A stretch of 64,000 bases of DNA from Pedobacter aquae (GTDB lineage: Bacteria; Bacteroidota; Bacteroidia; Sphingobacteriales; Sphingobacteriaceae), in the NCBI RefSeq assembly GCF_008195825.1, contig NZ_CP043329.1, positions 2,666,001 to 2,730,000 on the forward strand, read 5' to 3'. Every line of letters begins with the position of its first letter. The first letter of the stretch is position 1. This document shows, piece by piece, positions 34,006 to 42,568 of this stretch. A model generated the notes under the pieces. The model searched no databases. It was not told where the DNA came from and worked only from the letters and a program-made list of their open reading frames with translations. The position numbers and the translations under genes were made by a program.

Positions 34006-35262
34006 TTATTTCAACTTAGCCAATGCTTCTTTTAATTGCGGAATTTTAGCTGCAATTTCATCGGCAGAACAAGCGCCAACAGATGCTCTATACCAACACA
34101 TATCATTGGTACCAAAAGCAGAAAAAGGTACTAAAGCAATATTAGCTTCTTTTATTAAATAGAAATTTAAATCTATAGATGATTTTAAGACCTCGCCTTC
34201 TGGTGTGCTTTTGCCTAAATAATCAATTTTTAAGGTAAGGTAGATAGCGCCCATAGGTTCAATAGCATCTACTGCAAAACCTTCGTTTTTTAAGGCGTTA
34301 ATACCTTTATAGAGTGTATCTAAACTATTTTGTATGCGGGTTTTAAAATCTCCTAAATAAGTATCAACAGCTAAAGTATCTTTTAAATACTTGGCCATAG
34401 CTACTTGCTCTGCCTTTGGAGCCCAAGCACCCATGTGACCAACAATAGCCTTCATTTTATCGATAATTTCTGCCGGACCAAAGCCCCAGCCTACTCTTAC
34501 ACCTGTTGCTGCAAAACATTTTGAGCTACCATCAATAAAAACGGTATAATCTCTTAATTCTGGAAATAAAGTTACAGGGTCTACATGTTGATGTTCGCCA
34601 AATGTTAGTTGAGCATATATTTGATCGTAAAGGATGTAGAGCGGTTTCTCTCCTGCGGTTCTGCTTTTATTTTCTGCAATTACCAATTCGCAAATCTCTC
34701 TAAGCCCTTGTTCAGAAAACATAGTACCCGTTGGGTTTAACGGGGAACATAAAGCCAATAAACTAGCGCCTTTTAGATGTGGTTTTAACTCGGCAGCAGT
34801 AGGCATGAAATTATTCTCAGGCTGGGTAGCTACACTAATTCCATGAGCGCCTAATAAATGAACGTAATGGTTATTATTCCATGATGGAGCAGGAAAAACT
34901 ACTTTATCTCCGGCATCAATCAAAGCTAAATAAGTGGCATAAATAAGCGGACGAGAGCCTCCAGAAATCAGAATTTCATTTTTTGCCGCGTAATCTAAAC
35001 CCATTCTGCTTTTCAAGAAATCAGAAACGCTTTCTCTTAAAGTTAAAACACCATCTGCAGGTGGGTAATTCGTCTGAAAATCAGCGTAAGCGTCAACAAT
35101 ATTACTTTGTAGCTCAGCAGGAATAGGATATAATTGAGCATCAAAATCACCGATAGTCAAATTAGCTATTTGTGCTCCTTTGGCCTTCATTTGGTTTACT
35201 TCGCCTGCTATTTTTATAATCTCTGACCCAATTAAGGTTTCTGCTAATACTGATACTTTCAT
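34006..35262 (-). CDS. Class I/II PLP-dependent aminotransferase (aspartate aminotransferase family)
   Basis: This 418-residue fold-type I aminotransferase has SPLNPTGTMFSEQGL (about residues 168-182) and YDQIYAQLTFG. The Schiff-base Lys is in DGSSKCFAATGVRVGW. The amino donor is not clear from sequence. It is next to the arginine genes in the same direction but separated by about 200 nt of repeats, so it may be independent. Confidence 0.85.
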   Translation of the reverse strand: MKVSVLAETLIGSEIIKIAGEVNQMKAKGAQIANLTIGDFDAQLYPIPAELQSNIVDAYADFQTNYPPADGVLTLRESVSDFLKSRMGLDYAAKNEILISGGSRPLIYATYLALIDAGDKVVFPAPSWNNNHYVHLLGAHGISVATQPENNFMPTAAELKPHLKGASLLALCSPLNPTGTMFSEQGLREICELVIAENKSRTAGEKPLYILYDQIYAQLTFGEHQHVDPVTLFPELRDYTVFIDGSSKCFAATGVRVGWGFGPAEIIDKMKAIVGHMGAWAPKAEQVAMAKYLKDTLAVDTYLGDFKTRIQNSLDTLYKGINALKNEGFAVDAIEPMGAIYLTLKIDYLGKSTPEGEVLKSSIDLNFYLIKEANIALVPFSAFGTNDMCWYRASVGACSADEIAAKIPQLKEALAKLK

Positions 35263-35272
35263 TGTTATTTTG

Positions 35273-35462
35273 GAATTACGATTGACGATTTTTGATTTTT
35301 CCTTGCGCTCGTTTCTAAAAAGTGCTAAATATGGTTTTGCGATTCTATCGCAGCTTTATTTTGAATTACGATTGACGATTTTTGATTTTTCCTTACACTC
35401 GGTTTTATTTTCTTGCGCTCGTTTGTAACGAGTGCTTAATATGGTTTTGCGATTTAATCGCA
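35273..35462. repeat. Tandem duplication carrying a heptad array (GATTTTT type)
   Basis: Two copies (35273-35353 and 35363-35462) each open with four 7-mers: GAATTAC, GATTGAC, GATTTTT, GATTTTT. Each then has CTTGCGCTCGTTT, TGCTAAATATGG-like sequence and a small dyad at GCGATT...ATCGC. The second copy also has GCGCTCGTT/AACGAGTGC, another dyad. The pair fills the gap between argH and the aminotransferase gene. Confidence 0.75.
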
Positions 35463-35465
35463 CCT

Positions 35466-36797
35466 TTACTTCACTAATTTATCAATCGCCATTTCTATTT
35501 TATCGAACTTAAATTGTGCTTGCAAATTCTGCATCATGGCTTTAACTTCTGGTAAATTTAAGTTTCCTATACTGCCTTCGTGGGTATGATTAACTTTTCT
35601 ATCGGTCTCAAAATTTCCTGCTTCGATATCTAAACCTACTTTTTTATAAGCTTCTCTAAATGGCATGCCAGCCAAAACCAAATTGTTTACTACCTCAACG
35701 CTAAATAAGTAAGCATATTTATCATCTGCCAAGATATTATCCTTAATCTTGATATTTTTCAGCATCAGTTTTGCCATATCCAAACAGCTCATCAAGCTAT
35801 TAAAAGCCGGGAAAAGCGTTTCTTTCAGCAATTGCATATCTCTATGATAACCTGATGGTAAATTGGTAGTTAACATCATGATTTGATTTGGCAAAGCTTG
35901 TAATTGGTTTGTACGACCTCTTATCAGCTCCCAAACATCTGGATTTTTCTTATGAGGCATAATGCTAGAGCCTGTTGTTAATTCATCAGGGAAACTGATA
36001 AAACCAAAATTCTGGTTCATAAATAAGCAAGCATCCATAGCCATACGGTTTAGCGTTGCCGCGATAGAAGACATAGCCTGTGCAACCACTCTTTCACTTT
36101 TACCACGTCCCATTTGCGCATAAACCACGTTATAATTTAGTGTATCAAAACCCAATAATTGCGTAGTTAAAGTACGGTTTAAAGGGAAAGATGAGCCATA
36201 ACCAGCAGCAGAACCCAAAGGGTTTTTATTACTGATTTTAAAGGCTGCTAACATCAACTCTAAATCGTCTATCAGGCTTTCCGCATAAGCTCCAAACCAC
36301 AAACCAAAAGACGATGGCATGGCAATTTGAAGATGTGTATAACCTGGTAATAATTTATCTTGGTGTTGCTCGGCAAGCTGGGTTAATAAATCAAACAGCT
36401 CTTTTGTAGAAAGCACCATTTCCTGAATTTGGCTACGGAAAAACAGCTTTAAATCAACCAAAACTTGATCGTTTCTAGAACGTCCGCTATGGATTTTCTT
36501 TCCTGCCTCGCCCACTCTTTGGGTTAAAAGCATTTCTACCTGCGAGTGTACGTCTTCTACACCATCTTCTATAGTGAAATTTCCATCGGCAATTTCCCGG
36601 TAAATATTTTTTAACTCATGTTGTACTTTATCCAAATCTTCTTTAGTCATTAAGCCAATACTTTCAAGCATTTGGGTATGTGCTAAAGAACCTAAAACAT
36701 CAAAAGCAGCCAGATAAAGATCCATTTCTCTATCCTGTCCAACCGTAAAAGTTTCTACCAGATTATTTGTTGATGTATTTTTTTGCCACAATTTCAT
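35466..36797 (-). CDS. argH: Argininosuccinate lyase
   Basis: This is the last step of arginine synthesis, cleaving argininosuccinate to arginine and fumarate. It is 443 residues long. The superfamily signature GSSIMPHKKNPDVWELIRG contains the catalytic Ser loop. EDVHSQVEMLL and HSGRSRNDQV are substrate-binding segments. A GTATTGA heptad array lies 8 nt upstream of its ATG, and the Fic gene is inserted between it and the deacylase gene. Confidence 0.96.
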   Translation of the reverse strand: MKLWQKNTSTNNLVETFTVGQDREMDLYLAAFDVLGSLAHTQMLESIGLMTKEDLDKVQHELKNIYREIADGNFTIEDGVEDVHSQVEMLLTQRVGEAGKKIHSGRSRNDQVLVDLKLFFRSQIQEMVLSTKELFDLLTQLAEQHQDKLLPGYTHLQIAMPSSFGLWFGAYAESLIDDLELMLAAFKISNKNPLGSAAGYGSSFPLNRTLTTQLLGFDTLNYNVVYAQMGRGKSERVVAQAMSSIAATLNRMAMDACLFMNQNFGFISFPDELTTGSSIMPHKKNPDVWELIRGRTNQLQALPNQIMMLTTNLPSGYHRDMQLLKETLFPAFNSLMSCLDMAKLMLKNIKIKDNILADDKYAYLFSVEVVNNLVLAGMPFREAYKKVGLDIEAGNFETDRKVNHTHEGSIGNLNLPEVKAMMQNLQAQFKFDKIEMAIDKLVK

Positions 36798-36805
36798 TTT
36801 TTGGA

Positions 36806-36834
36806 GTATTGAGTATTGAGTATTGAGTATTGAG
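36806..36834. repeat. Heptad repeat array (GTATTGA x4)
   Basis: Four identical 7-mers GTATTGA run without interruption. They end 8 nt before the argH start codon. The Fic gene begins on the other side. Confidence 0.85.
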
Positions 36835-36876
36835 ATTTTTAAATCATCATTTAATCAAATTCAATACAAATTGATA

Positions 36877-38226
36877 TTATTTATTGTAAAGCTCTATAGC
36901 ATTTTCTATTTGTGTATAAAACCAATTACCTATAGAATTAGTGATTGATTCCATTTCCTCTTTGGTTAACTCTTCATCATAAAGTTTACTTATTGTTGTT
37001 TTAGAACCAGAATAAGAAATCTCATACGCATTTTGATGAAATTGTATTTCAATAAACCCACCATTGAAACTACCACTATCTTTAACACTTTTTAATTTTC
37101 TATAACTCGATGAAAACCTGATTCTAATTATTTTTTGATTGTTATTTATTAAAAGAAGAAGTTTATTCAGAAAGTTATTTGTGAGCTTTTCGTTTATTTC
37201 CATTCCACTCACCCTTCCAAATTCAGTATTTAAAGCTACTTCTCTAGAGAAAAAAAACTGATCAAATTTTTTTAAACCTTTTTCCCATTCATAGGCAAGA
37301 GGAAAAATATGCTTCTTTACCAATTTTTCAAGAACACTATTGTCAAATTTAAGCTTAACCTCTTTATCTTGCTTTAACTTTTTCTTTAAAACTGATATTT
37401 TCTTTTCTAAATCGCCTTGCTCATCAATAGTTTCTCCCTTTGCTGCTTTTATAGAAATCTCTAAAGACCATTTTACTTGTTGTGAGATATATTCTATAAA
37501 AGGTTCATAATCTCCCACATCTGCTAAATGCAGAGCTCTCAGATAATTTTGCTTATCGGCTGATTTAATAATAATAGGAGGATAATTATGCTTCAAAAGC
37601 ACATAATTCATTAATAATCTAGATACTCTACCATTACCATCATCAAAAGGATGAATCCTAACAAACTTATAATGTAACATGGCAGCAAGTTTAACAGGAT
37701 GCAGATTATCTTCTCCTTCAGCATACCATTTTATAAGATCCTGCATTTCAAAAGGAGTATCTGTTGGAGAAGTGTAGTGAAAAATTTCACCATTTGCTAA
37801 CCTTACAGAATTAGGATGATTCTTATAATTACCAATATTAATGAGTCTTCTTGTATTCTGACCATCAGGAGTTATAGCTTCTTTCCAAAAAGGTCTAACA
37901 AGTATAATCTCATTTAAATTTTTTATTTTTTGTTCAATCAATGGGCTCTCCTTATCCTGCGCCCATTCTTCTACAAGTAGATAAGCAACATCGTGAGCTT
38001 TCATTTCTTCATACTCTCTTAAAGTATGATTTCCTTTTGTATCATCAAAAATAAGTAGAAGCTCTGTCTCTCCGTATGTTAAAGTGTTCCCCTCTAAATG
38101 ATTAGAATTAAAATTAAACTCAAGTCTGAACTTTTTATCTAGTTTAGTCTTATACTCAGGCTTTATGGGTTTTAAAGCCTCAAGTCTTGTCCACAACTGA
38201 TCTATAATTTCTATTGTTCTTGACAT
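36877..38226 (-). CDS. Fic-domain protein, N-terminally self-inhibited class
   Basis: The 449-residue protein has the Fic motif HPFDDGNGR at residues 192-200, complete with catalytic His. This predicts AMP or similar nucleotide transfer to a target protein. The inhibitory helix motif SNHLEGN (Ser41, Glu45, Asn47) precedes the Fic domain, as in class II Fic proteins. A C-terminal region of about 200 residues follows the Fic fold, with a Lys-rich segment (KKISVLKKKLKQDKEVKLK) and no clear name. It interrupts the arg run, which it does not obviously serve. Confidence 0.88.
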   Translation of the reverse strand: MSRTIEIIDQLWTRLEALKPIKPEYKTKLDKKFRLEFNFNSNHLEGNTLTYGETELLLIFDDTKGNHTLREYEEMKAHDVAYLLVEEWAQDKESPLIEQKIKNLNEIILVRPFWKEAITPDGQNTRRLINIGNYKNHPNSVRLANGEIFHYTSPTDTPFEMQDLIKWYAEGEDNLHPVKLAAMLHYKFVRIHPFDDGNGRVSRLLMNYVLLKHNYPPIIIKSADKQNYLRALHLADVGDYEPFIEYISQQVKWSLEISIKAAKGETIDEQGDLEKKISVLKKKLKQDKEVKLKFDNSVLEKLVKKHIFPLAYEWEKGLKKFDQFFFSREVALNTEFGRVSGMEINEKLTNNFLNKLLLLINNNQKIIRIRFSSSYRKLKSVKDSGSFNGGFIEIQFHQNAYEISYSGSKTTISKLYDEELTKEEMESITNSIGNWFYTQIENAIELYNK

Positions 38227-38242
38227 AGTCTAATATAAGTCT

Positions 38243-38258
38243 AAAATCGTAAATCGTA
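38243..38258. repeat. Short heptad repeat beside the Fic gene
   Basis: AAATCGT occurs twice in tandem, ending within 5 nt of the deacylase stop codon (38263). It resembles the complement of the GATTGACGATTT array at 35280. It is too short to weigh alone. Confidence 0.4.
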
Positions 38259-38262
38259 CCTC

Positions 38263-39327
38263 TTAAATAATCTCACTTATCATCTTCACATATAGCTTTA
38301 TGCCTTCTTCAATTTCATCCACATAAATAAATTCATCTGCGGTATGTGAGCGGGCAGAATCTCCCGGACCACATTTTAAAGATGGGATATTTAATAAAGC
38401 TTGGTCTGATGTTGTTGGCGAACCATAAGTTTTTCTACCTAAAGCCATACCTGCTTGTACAATAGGATGATCTATTGGGATAGAAGATGGCTTTAACCGT
38501 GTTGAACGAGGAATAACTTCACAATCTACAAACTGCCTGATGATTTTTAAAACTTCCTCATTGGTGTAAGCATCTGTTACCCTAACATCCACTGTAAACT
38601 TACACTCGTCTGGCACCACATTATGTTGCGAACCTGCATTAATAATGGTTACAGTTGTTTTGATAGGGCCTAAAGTTGGCGATACTTTTGTAAACTGATA
38701 ATCTCTAAACCAAGCAATATCTTTTAGTGCATTATAGATAGCATTTTCTCCTTCATTTCTTGCGGCGTGACCAGATTTTCCTTTAGTCACACAATCTAAC
38801 ACAAGTAAACCTTTCTCGGCCACTGCCAAATGCATTTCTGTAGGCTCTCCTACAATAGCAAATTCTAGTTTGCCTAAATCTGGCACAATGCGCTCTAAAC
38901 CTTCTTTACCAGAAATTTCTTCTTCGGCCGTAGCTGCAATAAGGATATTATATTTTAAATTTTCTTCCGGATAAAAGTATAAGAAAGTAGCTATTAAAGA
39001 TACCAAAGCGCCTCCAGCATCATTACTTCCTAAACCGTAAAGCTTTCCATCAATTATTTCTGGTAGAAATGGGTCGCGGGTATAACCTTGATTAGGCTTT
39101 ACCGTATCGTGATGAGAGTTAAGCAATATCGTTGGCTTTTTTGCATCAAAATGCTGGTTATAAGCCCAAATATTATTTCCTTTACGATGGATGTTAATAC
39201 CTCGCTGCTGTAAAAAAACAGCTATTTCATCGGCTGTTTTAGCCTCTTCTTTACTTAACGAGGGAATAGCAATTAACCTTTGTAATAATGCTAAAGCATC
39301 TTGAAACAAAATGTCTAAATCCATCAA
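38263..39327 (-). CDS. argE: M20-family deacylase, ArgE-like (acyl-citrulline or acyl-ornithine)
   Basis: This 354-residue M20 zinc peptidase-like enzyme has metal motifs NSHHDTVKPN (His near residue 73), GSNDAGGA and TAEEEISGKEG. The dimerisation domain is in the middle (KTTVTIINAGSQHNVVPDEC). Within this cluster it should remove the acyl group from the acylated citrulline made by ArgF'. It lies 3 nt from proC and so is probably in the same transcript. Confidence 0.85.
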   Translation of the reverse strand: MMDLDILFQDALALLQRLIAIPSLSKEEAKTADEIAVFLQQRGINIHRKGNNIWAYNQHFDAKKPTILLNSHHDTVKPNQGYTRDPFLPEIIDGKLYGLGSNDAGGALVSLIATFLYFYPEENLKYNILIAATAEEEISGKEGLERIVPDLGKLEFAIVGEPTEMHLAVAEKGLLVLDCVTKGKSGHAARNEGENAIYNALKDIAWFRDYQFTKVSPTLGPIKTTVTIINAGSQHNVVPDECKFTVDVRVTDAYTNEEVLKIIRQFVDCEVIPRSTRLKPSSIPIDHPIVQAGMALGRKTYGSPTTSDQALLNIPSLKCGPGDSARSHTADEFIYVDEIEEGIKLYVKMISEII

Positions 39328-39330
39328 TAA

Positions 39331-40152
39331 TTAATCTTTATCGTACAATTCGCCAGCTTTTTGTGCTGATAATTTTATTCCTTTAATCATGGCCGAGCTA
39401 AAGCCGTTATGCTCCATCTCATTTAAACCGGCAATGGTACAGCCTTTCGGCGATGTTACCTTATCAATCTCATGCTCTGGATGCGATGCTAACTGTAAAA
39501 GCAAATCTGCCGCTCCCTTAGCCGTTTGTGCTGCCATTTTTAAAGCTTCACCAGCATGAAAACCAACCTCAACACCACCTTGTGAAGCCGCTCTGATAGA
39601 ACGTAAGAAAAACGCAATTCCGCAAGCACATAAAGCTGTAGCTGATGTCATAAGCTCTTCGTTAATCACCACACAAATACCCACTGTATTGAAGATGTTT
39701 TTTACCAATTCTATATTCTCCTGAGATGCATTGCCTACCGAAATACAAGTCATAGATTGCTTAATAGCGATAGCCGTATTAGGCATTACCCTTACTACTT
39801 GCACATCTTTTTTCAATCTGTTTCTGATATCCTCGCAAGAAACTCCAGATATCACAGAAATGATTAAATGCTTACTTACATCTATTTGCCCAGCAATTTG
39901 GTCTAATACCTGATTTAATTGTTGAGGCAAAACCGCTAACACAATAATATCAGCTTGCGCAGATGCTGAAACGTTATCTGCACTAACCTGAAAGCCTTGA
40001 AATTTATACTCATCTAAAGCCTCAATATTTCTTCTGGTTAAAGTGATGCTAGATGCCGGATATAAACCAGATTGTGCTAAACCTTTAGCCAGAGATAAAC
40101 CGATATTACCACTTCCAAGAATGGCTATTTGATTTGATTTTTTAAAGTCCAT
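39331..40152 (-). CDS. proC: Pyrroline-5-carboxylate reductase
   Basis: This enzyme makes proline from pyrroline-5-carboxylate with NAD(P)H. The 273 residues open with the Rossmann motif AILGSGNIGLSLAKGL (about residues 10-25). VVRVMPNTAIAIKQSMTCIS is the active-site loop, and KAAADLLLQ-type helix and TSPKGCTIAGLNEMEHNGF form the C-terminal signature. It sits between argE and argB with gaps of 3-4 nt. The shared regulation of proline and arginine genes is an inference. Confidence 0.93.
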   Translation of the reverse strand: MDFKKSNQIAILGSGNIGLSLAKGLAQSGLYPASSITLTRRNIEALDEYKFQGFQVSADNVSASAQADIIVLAVLPQQLNQVLDQIAGQIDVSKHLIISVISGVSCEDIRNRLKKDVQVVRVMPNTAIAIKQSMTCISVGNASQENIELVKNIFNTVGICVVINEELMTSATALCACGIAFFLRSIRAASQGGVEVGFHAGEALKMAAQTAKGAADLLLQLASHPEHEIDKVTSPKGCTIAGLNEMEHNGFSSAMIKGIKLSAQKAGELYDKD

Positions 40153-40156
40153 GGGC

Positions 40157-41011
40157 TTATTTTGTTAATCTTGTTCCAAATATACTTTCTTTTTGTAAAG
40201 CAGCTAATTTAGCAGCATGACCGATATAAACTTCTTTCACCCCATTTTGAATGGCATCAAAAGCATTTTGTAGCTTGGGTAACATACCATCAGCAATAAT
40301 TCCATCGGCTTTTAGCTCTTCAAAATAAGATGGATTTATTTCTTGAATAACAGAATTATCGTCATTGATATCTCGCATCACGCCATTTTTCTCAAAACAA
40401 TAAATCAATTTTGTTTCATATAAAGATGATAAGCCTAGCGCTAAAGCCGAAGCAATAGTATCTGCATTGGTGTTAAATAATTGACCATTTCCATCATGCG
40501 TAAGCGCATTAAAAACAGGCACTAAACCTGCTTCTAACAAGGTTTTGATGATATTGGCATTCACAGCATCAGGCAATAAATCTCCTACAAAGCCAAAATC
40601 AACATCTTTAACGGGGCGTTTTACGGCTTTTATAGCGTTTGCATCGGCACCTGTCATCCCAATAGCGTTAACTTGGTTGGCTTGTAACTGGGCAACAATA
40701 TTTTTATTCACTAAACCACCATACACCATGGTTACTACGTCTAACATAGCGGCATCAGTAATTCTTCTGCCATTTACCATCTGCGTTTGTACACCTAGTT
40801 TTGCAGCTGTTTGCGTTGCTATCTTCCCGCCACCATGAATTAAGATTTTAGCTCCTGATAAGCCCGCAAAATCTTTTAAAAATTGTGCAAGTTGTATAGG
40901 GTTATCAATAACATTACCGCCTATTTTAATGATGTATAGAGCCTCACCCCGGCCCTCTCCGAAGGAGAGGGAGCCATGATCTAGCTTATCTTGTGGATTA
41001 TTTTTACCCAT
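40157..41011 (-). CDS. argB: Acylglutamate kinase, N-terminus altered by a repeat
   Basis: This enzyme phosphorylates N-acyl-glutamate. The 284-residue protein has the amino-acid kinase core IIKIGGNVIDNP and KILIHGGGKIATQTAAKLG. GMTGADANAIKA and NTNADTIASALA are later motifs. The family normally starts about two residues before IIKIGG. Here there are about 26 extra residues, MGKNNPQDKLDHGSLSFGEG and then RGEA, whose DNA (40942-40974) is a GGAGAGGG hairpin repeat. The native start seems to have been lost and replaced by an ATG upstream. Confidence 0.9.
   Translation of the reverse strand: MGKNNPQDKLDHGSLSFGEGRGEALYIIKIGGNVIDNPIQLAQFLKDFAGLSGAKILIHGGGKIATQTAAKLGVQTQMVNGRRITDAAMLDVVTMVYGGLVNKNIVAQLQANQVNAIGMTGADANAIKAVKRPVKDVDFGFVGDLLPDAVNANIIKTLLEAGLVPVFNALTHDGNGQLFNTNADTIASALALGLSSLYETKLIYCFEKNGVMRDINDDNSVIQEINPSYFEELKADGIIADGMLPKLQNAFDAIQNGVKEVYIGHAAKLAALQKESIFGTRLTK
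40942..40974. repeat. GGAGAGGG hairpin repeat inside argB
   Basis: The arms CCCTCTCC (40953-40960) and GGAGAGGG (40964-40971) flank a 3-nt loop, next to GCCTCACCCC. The same unit is in argC and at the end of argF'. It encodes part of the extra N-terminus of argB. Confidence 0.85.
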
Positions 41012-41063
41012 ATTTATTTAAAAACTTAAAAAATCAGACATTTTATTTACGCTATTTAGGTAA

Positions 41064-41114
41064 GCCCTCTCCTTCGTTCCAAAGGAACTCCTTAGGAGAG
41101 GGTTTGGGTGAGGC
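41064..41114. repeat. GGAGAGGG hairpin repeat overlapping the argF' end
   Basis: Outer arms CCCTCTCC (41065-41072) and GGAGAGGG (41095-41102) enclose an inner dyad GTTCC/GGAAC. The TTGGGTGAGGC tail follows. The unit covers the 3' end of argF' and supplies its stop codon. Confidence 0.85.
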
Positions 41115-42045
41115 ACATTTTTAATACCGCCTGTGCAGCCCAAACCCTATTATTTGCTTGATTAAGCACTAAAGAATTTGGTCCGTCTAGTATTTCGTGA
41201 GAAAGCTCTAAACCTCTTCTTACAGGTAAGCAATGCATTACGCCAGCGTTGTTGGTGAGTTTTAATTTCTCATTAGTCATCATCCAACCTTCACCATCAG
41301 AAAGTATTTTACCATAATCCTGATAAGAAGACCAATTTTTTACATAAACAAAATCAGCCCCGGCTAAAGCTTCGTCTTGATTGTTGGTAACGATAGCATT
41401 TCCAACAAATTCTGGCGCTAAATCGTATCCTGCTGGGTGGGTAATAACAAAATCGTAATCTGCTTTATTCATCCACTCTGCAAAAGAATTGGCAACAGCT
41501 TGTGGTAAAGGTTTAACATGAGGTGCCCATGTTAGTACTACTCTTGGTTTAGCGGTTGTTTTTAGCTCCTCAATGGTAATTAAATCGGCCAAACTTTGCA
41601 AAGGATGTCTAGTTGCTGATTCTAAACTCACAACCGGAACACCGCAAAACTGTACAAACTTGTTAAATATCAGCTCCGAGTAATCTTCATTTCTGTCTTT
41701 TAAACCAGGGAAAGAGCGTATACCTATGATGTCACAATATTCTCCCATCACACCGGCAGCTTCTCTAATATGTTCTACCGTAGTACCATTCATGATAATG
41801 CCATCTTGTGTTTCTAAAGCCCAGCCTTCTTTATCCATATTCATCACCATTACCTGCATACCTAAATTCATAGCAGCCTTTTGGGTGCTTAAACGGGTAC
41901 GTAAGCTAGGGTTTAAGAATATTAAGCCCAGCGTTTTATGCTTTCCTAAATGCTCATCAGCAAAAGGATTTGCTTTTAATTGGATAGCTTCTGAAACCAG
42001 TTGGTTAACATCAGACACATCTTTAACGGAGGAGAATAGTTTCAT
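41092..42045 (-). CDS. Acylornithine carbamoyltransferase (ArgF'; succinyl- or acetylornithine)
   Basis: This 317-residue transcarbamylase acts on an N-acylated ornithine. The carbamoyl-phosphate motif is NPSLRTRLSTQ (residues 45-55), not the STRTR of ordinary OTC. MHCLPVRRGLELSHEI is the family C-terminal segment. Residue 90 is Val in GTTVEHI. At the equivalent site Bacteroides N-succinylornithine enzymes have Pro and Xanthomonas N-acetylornithine enzymes have Glu. A small neutral residue leans towards the succinyl form. The last residues LTQTLS and the stop come from a repeat. Confidence 0.88.
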   Translation of the reverse strand: MKLFSSVKDVSDVNQLVSEAIQLKANPFADEHLGKHKTLGLIFLNPSLRTRLSTQKAAMNLGMQVMVMNMDKEGWALETQDGIIMNGTTVEHIREAAGVMGEYCDIIGIRSFPGLKDRNEDYSELIFNKFVQFCGVPVVSLESATRHPLQSLADLITIEELKTTAKPRVVLTWAPHVKPLPQAVANSFAEWMNKADYDFVITHPAGYDLAPEFVGNAIVTNNQDEALAGADFVYVKNWSSYQDYGKILSDGEGWMMTNEKLKLTNNAGVMHCLPVRRGLELSHEILDGPNSLVLNQANNRVWAAQAVLKMCLTQTLS

Positions 42046-42063
42046 CTTTATTGAGGGTTATGA

Positions 42064-42354
42064 TTAGATATTTATCATGGGATTTTGTCTGTTATCCCAA
42101 AAGAACACTAATAAAATAGTTTGTTGTGATGTTTCATAAAATAGGGAGGTATGCTTTGATATGAATGCTTTGCGAACATTTTTAATTTCTGATTCCTTAA
42201 ATAAATAAGGATTTACAGCTATTTGTTCTAAAACTTTTAATGTTTGCACTCTTAACTTTTCTGCTTGTTTAATATTCCATTGAATAGAAACAAACTGATA
42301 TATTGCATCAAAGGTTACTTCAGCTTCATCAGACCAACGTATTTCAAATTTCAT
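42064..42354 (-). CDS. RelE/ParE-family toxin
   Basis: This 96-residue protein has the RelE/ParE fold signature: an N-terminal IRWSDEAEVTFDAIYQFV, a conserved Lys/Arg-rich middle and the C-terminal LVFFWDNRQNP. It overlaps the antitoxin gene by 4 nt, as in many type II pairs. The pair interrupts the arg run between argD and argF'. Confidence 0.85.
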   Translation of the reverse strand: MKFEIRWSDEAEVTFDAIYQFVSIQWNIKQAEKLRVQTLKVLEQIAVNPYLFKESEIKNVRKAFISKHTSLFYETSQQTILLVFFWDNRQNPMINI

Positions 42355-42548
42355 ACGTTATATTTTCTCATTACTTCTTCTGTAGATTTTGTAAGTCCTG
42401 CTTTACCCTGCTCCTGACCTCTTTTAATTCCTTCCTTAACGTGGTCGGGTAAAAGATTTGCACTTTCTAATAATGAGAGATAATCCTCCATACTTAGTTG
42501 TACAGCTGTTTTATTTCCTTTCTCGTCTACTAAATAAGTAACTGTCAT
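42351..42548 (-). CDS. Antitoxin of a RelE/ParE-type pair
   Basis: This is a 65-residue protein. Its N-terminus MTVTYLVDEKGNKTAVQLSM resembles Phd/YefM-like or RHH-poor antitoxins, with a helical C-terminal half rich in Lys/Glu. Its identity rests mainly on size and on the 4-nt overlap with the toxin gene. A -7-like box lies 4 nt before its ATG. Confidence 0.75.
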   Translation of the reverse strand: MTVTYLVDEKGNKTAVQLSMEDYLSLLESANLLPDHVKEGIKRGQEQGKAGLTKSTEEVMRKYNV

Positions 42549-42552
42549 ATCA

Positions 42553-42560
42553 CAAATATA
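42553..42560 (-). promoter_or_regulatory. -7 box four bases before the antitoxin gene
   Basis: TATATTTG on the minus strand matches TAnnTTTG. It ends 4 nt before the antitoxin ATG, so the TA pair seems to have its own, nearly leaderless, transcript. Confidence 0.45.
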
Positions 42561-42568
42561 ACCATTAT

